Shown one piece after another: positions 19,614-26,784 of a stretch of DNA of 64,000 nt; position 1 is the first letter of the stretch, and the number at the start of each line of letters is the position of its first letter. Made by a program: the position numbers and the translations under genes. The stretch lies in assembly GCF_011038965.1 (NCBI RefSeq), contig NZ_JAAKEB010000010.1:41467-105466 (forward strand), written 5' to 3'. Under the pieces are notes generated by a model that was not told where the DNA came from, did no database searches, and worked only from the letters and a program-made list of their open reading frames with translations. The DNA comes from Adlercreutzia sp. ZJ141. GTDB taxonomy: Bacteria; Actinomycetota; Coriobacteriia; Coriobacteriales; Eggerthellaceae.

Positions 19614-21107
19614 CTACGCCCTTACCTTACCCACTGCGCGTACCCATCCGTCAAGCAGCGCAGCGCGTTCATGCGCTTCCATAGTCGGATGAAAGCACGT
19701 ATCAGTCGTGCGTAAGGCACGCAAGGCGTCCGTGTCACTCCAGAAACCAGTGGTAAGCCCCGCCAGGTACGCCGCACCAAGTGCGGTGGTTTCCGCATTC
19801 GCCGGACGACGAATAACCGCATCAAGCACATCGCTTTGGAACTGCATGAGGAAATCGTTCGCCGACGCTCCCCCGTCGACATTAAGCGACGTCAACTTCA
19901 CACCGGCGTCGGCTTCCATAGCTCGCACCAAGTCGGAAACTTGATAGGCAAGCGACTCAAGCGCTGCGCGAACCACATGCGCACGAGACGTGCCGCGTGT
20001 AAGACCGAGAATGGCACCGCGTGCCTGCGCATCCCAATACGGCGCACCAAGGCCCGTGAACGCAGGTACCACATACACGCCACCCGTATTTGGCACGCTG
20101 CGAGCGATGTCGCAGGTGTCAGCGGCTCGATCGATGATCCCCAGCTCATCGCGCAGCCACTGGATGAGCGCGCCGGCCATAAACACACTGCCCTCAAGCG
20201 CGTATTCGGGCTGGGCAACACCTGGAGCGCTGGCGGCTACCGTGGTCACCAGACCATGCGACGACACACACGCCTCATGCCCCGTATGCATGAGTAGAAA
20301 GCAGCCCGTACCGTATGTGTTCTTCGCCTGACCAGGCTCGAAACAGCACTGACCGAACAGCGCCGCCTGCTGGTCGCCTGCCACGCCACAGATAGGAACT
20401 CCCGACAGCACCGCGGAGTTGGTGGTATAGCCAAACGGCGACGACGAGGGACGCACATCGGGCAGCATGCTTGCGGGAATGCCGAACAGATCGAGCAGCC
20501 ACGGATCCCAGCACATCTCGTGGATGTTGAACAGCATGGTGCGACTGGCGTTGGTAGCATCGGTAGCGTGAACGCGACCTTGAGTGAGCGTCCATATAAG
20601 CCACGAGTCAACCGTTCCGAACACCAACTCCCCTGCCTCAGCGCGCTCGCGAGCGCCCGCAACGTTGTCGAGAATCCACGCTATCTTGCTTGCAGAGAAG
20701 TATGGGTCGGGAATCAGGCCCGTCCGGCGCGTGATCTCGCGCGCGATGGATTCGTCGGTACACAACGTCTCAACCATGTCGGCCGTGCGGCGGCACTGCC
20801 ACACGATGGCGTTTGTTACCGGCTCACCCGTGCGTCGATCCCACACGATGGTAGTTTCCCGTTGATTCGTGATGCCAATGCTGTCGATGTCGGCAGGCTC
20901 CAAGCCGTTCGACACCACAAGCTCGGTAAGCGCTCCGAGCTGTGAGCTTAGTATCTCGCGTGGATCGTGCTCAACCCAACCCGGCTGGGGGTAGATCTGA
21001 CGAAACGGGTTCTGCACGCAGGAAACGACGTTTCCCAGCGCGTCAATGAGCATAGCGCGTGACGAGGTGGTTCCCTGGTCGAGCGCTACGACATACGTTG
21101 CTGACAT
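19614..21107 (-). CDS. glpK: Glycerol kinase
   Basis: 497 residues from MSATYVVALDQGTTSSRAML. FGGY-family sugar kinase phosphorylating glycerol. Typical segments are IGITNQRETTIVWDRRTGEP, GVAGDQQAALFGQCCFEPGQ and LNVDGGASANDFLMQFQSDV. GGAGG sits 7 nt before this ATG, inside the 3' end of the hydrolase gene, which it overlaps by 22 nt. No glycerol facilitator or glycerol-3-phosphate dehydrogenase is nearby. Confidence 0.96.
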   Translation of the reverse strand: MSATYVVALDQGTTSSRAMLIDALGNVVSCVQNPFRQIYPQPGWVEHDPREILSSQLGALTELVVSNGLEPADIDSIGITNQRETTIVWDRRTGEPVTNAIVWQCRRTADMVETLCTDESIAREITRRTGLIPDPYFSASKIAWILDNVAGARERAEAGELVFGTVDSWLIWTLTQGRVHATDATNASRTMLFNIHEMCWDPWLLDLFGIPASMLPDVRPSSSPFGYTTNSAVLSGVPICGVAGDQQAALFGQCCFEPGQAKNTYGTGCFLLMHTGHEACVSSHGLVTTVAASAPGVAQPEYALEGSVFMAGALIQWLRDELGIIDRAADTCDIARSVPNTGGVYVVPAFTGLGAPYWDAQARGAILGLTRGTSRAHVVRAALESLAYQVSDLVRAMEADAGVKLTSLNVDGGASANDFLMQFQSDVLDAVIRRPANAETTALGAAYLAGLTTGFWSDTDALRALRTTDTCFHPTMEAHERAALLDGWVRAVGKVRA

Positions 21108-22156
21108 GCGTTGTCCTCCATCCAAACCGCTATATCTTCGAACACCTGGCGCCGACCAGGTTCGTTGAGTATCTCATGACGCATGCCTTCGTACAGACGC
21201 ACGTTAACCTGACGTGAGCCAGCCCGCCGAGCCAGGTCGGCTGCGCGCTGCACACCCGCACCGAAATCACCCACCGGATCGCACGCACCAGCAATGAACA
21301 GCAGCGGCAGATTAGGCGGCACCTTGCGCGCACAGGAACACGATGCTACCTCGGCCGTAAGGCTGGTGAGCGCAGCATACCCACCCACCGAGAACATGAC
21401 TCCGCACAAATCGTCGGCGCGGTAGGTGTCAACCACGGCGTCATCGGTACACAACCAGTCAAACGGCGTGCGAGCATCGGCGATCTGGTGAGCGTAGGCA
21501 CCCACCCCCAATCGGTCGAGCAGTGAGCTGCGGTAGTCGGCACCCTTTAGCGCCGCGAGCGCCCGGGCGAGCAGGTTGCCGGCACGCGAAACAATAATCG
21601 GCTGCTGCCCCGTGCCGCACAGCACCGCCGCCGCCACGCCCTGGCCATGGCGAGCAAGGTAAGCGCGAGCGATAAAGCTACCCATAGAATGCCCAAACAG
21701 AATATAGGGAACCTGCCGGGGATAACGTCCTTCTACGATACGACGAAGCTCGTGCACATCGCCAATGAGAATCTCCTTGCCACAAACCGGCAGCACACCC
21801 AACTCATCGGCGCTGTCCACGCTTTTGCCATGCCCGATATGGTCGGCTGCGCAAACAACGAACCCACGAGCAGCCAAAAAGCGCGCGAACTCGTCATAGC
21901 GGCCCACATGCTCGGTCATGCCGTGTACAATCTGCACGATGCCGCGCGGGTGCTGCGACATGTGAGCACGCAAACCCCGCGCGCCACGCACGTCAACCGG
22001 TGTCCATATAAGCCCCTTGATGGCGGTTTTTCCATCGCACGATTGAAACCCCACCGGCGCAACGTTCACAGTATGTTCGACGTGCTCGGCACTATCGACA
22101 CTCGCGGCGCTTTCGACACTCGCATCGCGCGCAGCGCACTCTCCCTGTTTCTCCAT
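21086..22156 (-). CDS. Monoacylglycerol lipase-like alpha/beta hydrolase
   Basis: 356 residues of the serine aminopeptidase/lysophospholipase (Hydrolase_4) type. GIVQIVHGMTEHVGRYDEFA holds the oxyanion HGM..H motif; the nucleophile elbow is LFGHSMGSFIARAYL; the C-terminal LLFIAGACDPVGDFGAGV and YEGMRHEILNEPGR supply the Asp and His. A roughly 45-residue polar N-terminus precedes the fold, with no signal peptide, so cytoplasmic. Translational overlap with glpK suggests it releases glycerol from monoacylglycerols for that kinase. ATG at 22156 has GGAGGGG upstream; a GTG two codons earlier is possible. Confidence 0.85.
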   Translation of the reverse strand: MEKQGECAARDASVESAASVDSAEHVEHTVNVAPVGFQSCDGKTAIKGLIWTPVDVRGARGLRAHMSQHPRGIVQIVHGMTEHVGRYDEFARFLAARGFVVCAADHIGHGKSVDSADELGVLPVCGKEILIGDVHELRRIVEGRYPRQVPYILFGHSMGSFIARAYLARHGQGVAAAVLCGTGQQPIIVSRAGNLLARALAALKGADYRSSLLDRLGVGAYAHQIADARTPFDWLCTDDAVVDTYRADDLCGVMFSVGGYAALTSLTAEVASCSCARKVPPNLPLLFIAGACDPVGDFGAGVQRAADLARRAGSRQVNVRLYEGMRHEILNEPGRRQVFEDIAVWMEDNACQQRMS

Positions 22157-22215
22157 AGACACCCCTCCGTCTTTACTTCACCCATTTGTAATGCCAATAA
22201 TCTACAACAAAATCA

Positions 22216-22380
22216 CTACGTAATAATACCAAGCGAGCATTCGCTAGGTTTACCGTTGGTAGTCACGAAGAGCATACCAAAGCGCTCGCCCTTCTTGAAC
22301 GCCTCCGGAAACCCTTGAGAATATGCATATTGAGGAGACCTTTCTTCTGAATGGCCACCAATTGAGACGGCTATATGCGC
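22216..22380 (-). pseudogene. In-frame coding remnant (no start)
   Basis: 54 codons in the same frame directly after the stop of the 165-aa gene, ending ...GMLFVTTNGKPSECSLGIIT then TAG. The composition (GFPEAFKKGERFGMLFV) is protein-like and the end resembles the strand motif of CBS-type domains (FVTxNGKP...LGIIT), but that is a weak similarity. There is no ATG or ribosome site at its head. Either a decayed gene end or the read-through continuation of the upstream gene. Confidence 0.35.
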
Positions 22381-22878
22381 CTAGAAGACGCGATTTATCC
22401 TGCTTCCGAGACTACCATCACCATCGGGCGGCTCGTGTGCTGCTATTGCGCGGGCGCAACTAAGTATGCGGTAGTCGTGCTCGCTCAGAGCCGCAAGCCC
22501 TGCCTTCTCGACCGCACGACGACAGACCTGCAGGAAAGCGTCAGCGGACTTCTGGAAAAGATTGCGAGCATAGTCGCCAGTGCCGCTTGCAACCAGAAAC
22601 CCGTCAGCGTAGAGCTTCCAAGCGGTAGGGTTTTGCCAGTCGTCATCTTGCCACTGGAGGTTGAGCTGGAGAACGTGTGGGTTGTTGACCTTTGCGAGGT
22701 CGCTCTCGAGCACGTCGATACTGTACTGCATCTGGTAGCCCAGATTGTCCATGGCGAGAGAGCTGACATACCCCGATGGCTTGCGCAAAAGCTTGATGCG
22801 AACCTTGTTGACGCGAAGGTCGAAGAAGTCCTCAGCGGCATCGGCTTTAGCATTCGTTGGTTCGATGGTTGTGTTCAT
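22381..22878 (-). CDS. Hypothetical 165-aa protein
   Basis: Starts MNTTIEPTNAKADAAEDFFD with AAAGGA six nt upstream. No signal peptide or membrane helix. A central segment (VRIKLLRKPSGYVSSLAMDN then LGYQMQYSIDVLESDLAKVN, with WQDDDWQNPTAWKLYADGFL) suggests a beta-rich soluble fold. I recognise no family. It is the outermost gene of the defence island, 178 bp downstream of the YhcG nuclease gene. Confidence 0.65.
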   Translation of the reverse strand: MNTTIEPTNAKADAAEDFFDLRVNKVRIKLLRKPSGYVSSLAMDNLGYQMQYSIDVLESDLAKVNNPHVLQLNLQWQDDDWQNPTAWKLYADGFLVASGTGDYARNLFQKSADAFLQVCRRAVEKAGLAALSEHDYRILSCARAIAAHEPPDGDGSLGSRINRVF

Positions 22879-23002
22879 GGTGATTCCTTTCATCGATGCT
22901 GGCATTACCACCTTGCATGCTTGCAGGTTGGTGTCGGGATCAACGAGCCAACTCTCTTCCCCGACTCTGGATAAAAGTACTGCGCGACTTGCGCGGTATC
23001 CA

Positions 23003-23030
23003 ATACTAGCACAGCTGTGACGTATTTTAA
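23003..23030 (-). promoter_or_regulatory. Possible promoter with palindrome, 165-aa gene
   Basis: Minus-strand TTAAAA, 16-base spacer, TAGTAT. The spacer contains the palindrome CACAGCTGTG (23010-23019), a possible regulator site. Elements are only fair matches. Confidence 0.3.
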
Positions 23031-23055
23031 GTCATCGATTCAACGAAACTGAAGA

Positions 23056-24297
23056 CTATCTTTCCGAAGTCGAATTCTCGTCAAGGTCTTTAATGAATTC
23101 TCGTTCTGCCGTCTCGACCTGCTGCCTGATCTGGTCGTCGGAGGGCAGGTGTTTCTGTATATCCTCGATTCGCACGTTGCCGTACGTCGCCACACCCATC
23201 GGGGTGTCTATTCCTCTGAATGCCCACTGCACTTCGGTGCGATCTTTCTCCCTACAGATGAGCAGCCCTAGTGTTGGGTTATCAGTCGAGGTCTTCATCA
23301 GTTCATCGACCGCGTTCACGTAGAAATTGAGCTTCCCAGCAAACTCAGGCTCGAACGCTCTGGTCTTGAGCTCAACCACCACGTAGCAGCGCAGGTGGAT
23401 GTGGTAAAAGAGCATGTCGATTTTGCGCGTCTTACCAGAAACGATAATCTCCTTCTGTCTCCCCATAAAAGCGAAGCCCGTCCCCAGCTCAAGCAGAAAG
23501 CGCGTGATGTTCTGCTCAAGCGCAACCTCGAGGTCATGCTCGTCGTATTCGGGAGGAAGCGCAATGAAGCCCAGATCGTAGGTATCCTTGGTGATCGCCT
23601 GCGCCAGCTTCCCCTGCGCTGCTGGCAGAAGCTCGCCGAAGTTCGTCATGGCGTTTCCAGTGGTATGGAACAGATCAGCCTTGATGGCGTTTTGCAACGC
23701 GCTCCTACTCCAATTCTCCTGAATTGTGCGGGCCAGATAGAATACGGCCTCTTCAACGGACTTGCAGTGAGTGATTATCTCAACGTGATGCCTCCAAGGC
23801 ACATAAGCAAACACCTGCGGGAACGACACCGCCCCTGTTTCTGCACCAGATTGGTGCAGAATATCAGCATCATACGCACTGGCAACTTGGCGTAACTGCG
23901 CGGGTGCCGTTGAGGCTATTTCCTCATAGAGACGTTGCAGCTTTTCCTGCATTTTGTCGATGGCGTAAAACTGATACCAACGCTTCATATACCAAAGGTT
24001 TCTTGTTGAAAACCCTTTGGCATGTGGAAACTCACTCTGTAGGTCAAGGCTCATCTGCTCAACAACACCAGACCCCCAGCGCTCCTCGGCCTTTCGGATT
24101 ACAAGATCACGCCCCAGCTCCCAGTTGAACAGGAGCTGTTCGGAGTTGACTTTAACCGCTGCCTTTACCTGTGCGCCACGATAACGACGCTTGATCTCGC
24201 GAATCCAGTTCGCGTATTCAGCGTCTAGCGTCACATCATGCGACCTGACCATACGAGGCATTCTATCGTTATTCTCAGATACAGCATTATCAGTCAT
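23056..24297 (-). CDS. YhcG/DUF1016-family PDDEXK nuclease
   Basis: 413 residues. N-terminal DUF1016 helical part (about 20-180), with VKVNSEQLLFNWELGRDLVI and GFSTRNLWYMKRWYQFY. C-terminal PDDEXK nuclease domain (about 230-370): Asp in TRKIDMLFYHIHLRCYVVV and E-x-K in VELKTRAFEPEFAGKLNFYV. These YhcG-type proteins are common in restriction and defence loci; their DNA target is not established. AAAGGAG precedes the ATG. Alone on its transcript, 218 bp from higA. The spacer 24298-24515 holds no gene or clear signal. Confidence 0.88.
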   Translation of the reverse strand: MTDNAVSENNDRMPRMVRSHDVTLDAEYANWIREIKRRYRGAQVKAAVKVNSEQLLFNWELGRDLVIRKAEERWGSGVVEQMSLDLQSEFPHAKGFSTRNLWYMKRWYQFYAIDKMQEKLQRLYEEIASTAPAQLRQVASAYDADILHQSGAETGAVSFPQVFAYVPWRHHVEIITHCKSVEEAVFYLARTIQENWSRSALQNAIKADLFHTTGNAMTNFGELLPAAQGKLAQAITKDTYDLGFIALPPEYDEHDLEVALEQNITRFLLELGTGFAFMGRQKEIIVSGKTRKIDMLFYHIHLRCYVVVELKTRAFEPEFAGKLNFYVNAVDELMKTSTDNPTLGLLICREKDRTEVQWAFRGIDTPMGVATYGNVRIEDIQKHLPSDDQIRQQVETAEREFIKDLDENSTSER

Positions 24298-24515
24298 GGC
24301 AGAGCTCCTTTATTTCACTCGCGATGTCATCGCACATGTGCTTTGCATTTTTCTGTCCTAAAGTCCTCGTCCAGCTCATGCGCGTCGCTTCGACACAATA
24401 AACCCTGCAAGTTTATGTGACCTAATTCACGTCAACCTGTAAGACGGAGACACCAGCCTTTCTGAAAAAGCCGAACCCCTGGAAGAACAGCAAGCGCCCT
24501 TTGATGCAAAAGCAA

Positions 24516-24866
24516 CTATCCTACAGCTCTTACTAGCTCGGGCACCTCCAGCGGCTCAACTTTTTCGATATCCTCACTGTGAAGTTCCATCGAGTTCCAC
24601 AGATCAACCTTCTGCTGCATGTTCATCCAAAACTGCGGAGTGGTGCCGAACAACCGCCCTAGTCGTAGGCACATCTCAGGACTCAGACCCCGCTTCTCGC
24701 GAATGATCTCGTTCACCGTCTGACGCGTAACACCAAGCCGCTTTGCTAACCCTGCCACACTCAAACCAAGTTCCGGCATGTAATCTTCCCGAAGGAACTC
24801 GCCAGGATGAATAGGCGCACGACCGATGAGTAGGGCGTCTTCTCTTAGACATATTTCATCATACAT
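24516..24866 (-). CDS. higA: HigA-type antitoxin
   Basis: 116 residues from MYDEICLREDALLIG. HPGEFLREDYMPELGLSVAG then LAKRLGVTRQTVNEIIREKR is the HigA/VapI helix-turn-helix, followed by GLSPEMCLRLGRLFGTTPQF and WMNMQQKVDLWN. Antitoxin and autorepressor of the pair. GAGGGG before ATG. Thirteen bases after higB, toxin-first order as usual for higBA. Confidence 0.93.
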   Translation of the reverse strand: MYDEICLREDALLIGRAPIHPGEFLREDYMPELGLSVAGLAKRLGVTRQTVNEIIREKRGLSPEMCLRLGRLFGTTPQFWMNMQQKVDLWNSMELHSEDIEKVEPLEVPELVRAVG

Positions 24867-24879
24867 AATGCCCCTCGAT

Positions 24880-25161
24880 TCAGTGGTAATCGCAAACCTT
24901 AACGTCGTAAACACCATCGGTCTTGAAGCGGAAGCATATACGCCACTGATCGTTAATCGAAATGGCATGCTGTCCTTCCCTATTGCCCTTCAAAGCATGA
25001 AGCCTATTTCCAGGAGGAAGTCGCAAATCCAGAAGAGCCACCGCATTGTCGACATACTCGAGCTTGCGCAACGCACGGCGCTGAATGTCCGGAGGCAGCT
25101 TTTGGCAAGAGCCCGTTTCAAACAATTCTCGAGAATCCGCGTCAGCAAACGTCCGAATCAT
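24880..25161 (-). CDS. higB: HigB-type toxin (RelE fold)
   Basis: 93 residues from MIRTFADADSRELFETG. RelE-superfamily mRNA interferase: LPPGNRLHALKGNREGQHAI and SINDQWRICFRFKTDGVYDV then KVCDYH match HigB/YoeB-like proteins, including the conserved WRICFRF strand and terminal DYH. AAGGAGG lies directly upstream. Ribosome-dependent mRNA cleavage is inferred from the family. Confidence 0.93.
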   Translation of the reverse strand: MIRTFADADSRELFETGSCQKLPPDIQRRALRKLEYVDNAVALLDLRLPPGNRLHALKGNREGQHAISINDQWRICFRFKTDGVYDVKVCDYH

Positions 25162-25179
25162 AGCACCTCCTTGCAATGC

Positions 25180-25208
25180 AGTGTATCATGTCACGTGACG
25201 CTTTACAA
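25180..25208 (-). promoter_or_regulatory. higBA promoter with internal palindrome
   Basis: Minus-strand TTGTAA (25203-25208), 17-base spacer, TACACT (25180-25185). The spacer contains the perfect palindrome GTCACGTGAC (25190-25199), well placed to be the HigA operator for autoregulation. The operator role is inferred. Confidence 0.65.
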
Positions 25209-25606
25209 TATGCCATGAAGCAGCAGACTCTGGGCGCCTGAATGCTATTCGAATGCTGTTCGGTACACCACATCGAATGGAGTCATGACCGCCGGCAGAG
25301 AGATAAACGCCCCTATGTCTACGACGAGCAGGACGTCCTCATCGATGTGTTCCAGCGTGGAGAAACATGCACGTGCGATTCACTCGCTCCGAAGACATCA
25401 CCGCCGCCAACTCGCCGGCATGCGCCGATAACCGCCGACAAGAAGATGCCAAGGCAGCCATCATCAAATACGCGCGCTAGTCAGGCGAGCAAAGATAAGC
25501 CCACGCTGTTGCTGATATGGGAATCTTCCGGCACCGTCACAAAGTCATTCCGTTGCCAGAGCTCTTTGTGTGGATATCAGTTCAGATGTGTACAAGACAC
25601 AGCCCA
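25209..25606. other. Gene-free spacer between higBA and ietAS
   Basis: About 400 bp. A 132-codon frame crosses it on the plus strand (25242-25640), but it runs through the downstream promoter, lacks a ribosome binding site and shows no fold-like sequence. Pieces such as RPYVYDEQDVLIDVFQRGE read protein-like, so decayed coding DNA is possible. Confidence 0.4.
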
Positions 25607-25636
25607 TTGTGTATATTTTCTTCGTAGTGGTACAAT
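25607..25636 (+). promoter_or_regulatory. Promoter of the ietAS-like operon
   Basis: TTGTGT (25607-25612), 18-base spacer, TACAAT (25631-25636), with TGG just before the -10 (extended -10). Predicted start near 25643 gives a leader of about 45 nt. Confidence 0.6.
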
Positions 25637-25688
25637 TTAGCTTTTGATGGTAGATTTTCATTTCTGTTGGTTGTTTTTTGGGAGCACA

Positions 25689-26783
25689 ATGATGCAGACA
25701 GAGGTCATTCGCATAATTGAAGGCGGACTATCAGGTGATAGAGTTCGTGTGCTTAACTACGCAAAAACGCTTGCCGCCAATCTTGAGAAAGAGGGCGACA
25801 CCAGGTTCGCGAGACGAATCAATTCTGTCCTCGCGAATAAGAAGTTCAGCACCGCTACGCTTGACGGATTATCAAGTAAGCCCGTAGACCAAGAGAGTCG
25901 GATGGATATCGTAGATGTTGAGATGATCCTACCAGAAGACATCGATCTCATACTCAGTAGCTTTCTTGACAAGGAGACCGAATCATTCATTTCTATGTAT
26001 GACCATAGGGAAAGCATTGCGGCTCGCGGTATTGAGACACAGAATCACCTTCTGTTATACGGCCCTCCCGGTTGCGGAAAAACCAGCATCGCTCGGTATA
26101 TTGCCGCCAAAACCGGACTTGCGCTTGTCACCGCACGACTGGATGGACTGGTGTCTTCTTTGCTTGGAAGCACGGCTAAGAACATACGCAAAATCTTCGA
26201 TTATGCGGCCCGTCAGGAATGCGTTCTGTTCCTTGATGAATTCGATGTTGTCGCCAAACGCCGCGACGACGAGAACGAGCTTGGCGAGCTCAAGCGTGTT
26301 GTGAACAGCCTCATTCAAAACATTGATGCCTTCGCAACCGGTAGCATCCTTATAGCGGCAACTAACCATCATGAGTTGCTCGATCCAGCTGTATGGCGAC
26401 GCTTCAACAAGGTTATCGAAGTGCCAAAACCCACGGCCCGTGAAATAAAGATCTATGCCGACAAGTTCATCCAGCCGCATATGTCTGAAAGCTTGACCCC
26501 GCGCTACATCTCATCGTTCGAGGGGCTTAGTTACTCAGACTTAGCCACAGCGACGAAGAACGCACTCTGTGCTGCGACGCTACGTGACGAAGAGAGCTTC
26601 ACGAGATTTGATATCGTTCACGAGACATACGTACTGCAAAATCATGGCATAGACAATAGAGATGACTACCTTCGCTACCTTTTGTCACATGGCTGCACAA
26701 TCGCCGAGATACATGACAATACCGACATTCCGAGACGCACTATATCCGACATGTCGAAGCGTCTGAATACGAAGGAGAACTAA
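25689..26783 (+). CDS. ietA: IetA-like AAA+ ATPase
   Basis: 364 residues from MMQTEVIRIIEGG (ATG at 25689 or 25692; GGGAG upstream). N-terminal helical region of about 110 residues, then one AAA+ domain: Walker A LLYGPPGCGKTSIARYIA (about 124), Walker B CVLFLDEFDVVAKR (about 180), sensor 1 ILIAATNHHELLDPAVWRRF with the arginine finger. The C-terminal LLSHGCTIAEIHDNTDIPRR looks like a helix-turn-helix. Single AAA ATPases next to a subtilase form the IetAS pair, first described for plasmid maintenance and later reported as anti-phage. One base separates it from the protease gene. Confidence 0.85.
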   Translation: MMQTEVIRIIEGGLSGDRVRVLNYAKTLAANLEKEGDTRFARRINSVLANKKFSTATLDGLSSKPVDQESRMDIVDVEMILPEDIDLILSSFLDKETESFISMYDHRESIAARGIETQNHLLLYGPPGCGKTSIARYIAAKTGLALVTARLDGLVSSLLGSTAKNIRKIFDYAARQECVLFLDEFDVVAKRRDDENELGELKRVVNSLIQNIDAFATGSILIAATNHHELLDPAVWRRFNKVIEVPKPTAREIKIYADKFIQPHMSESLTPRYISSFEGLSYSDLATATKNALCAATLRDEESFTRFDIVHETYVLQNHGIDNRDDYLRYLLSHGCTIAEIHDNTDIPRRTISDMSKRLNTKEN

Positions 26784-26784
26784 C

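Noticed and set aside
25242..25640. 132-codon plus-strand frame between higBA and ietAS
   Set aside because: Runs into the ietAS promoter, no ribosome site, no recognisable domain; kept only as a spacer note.
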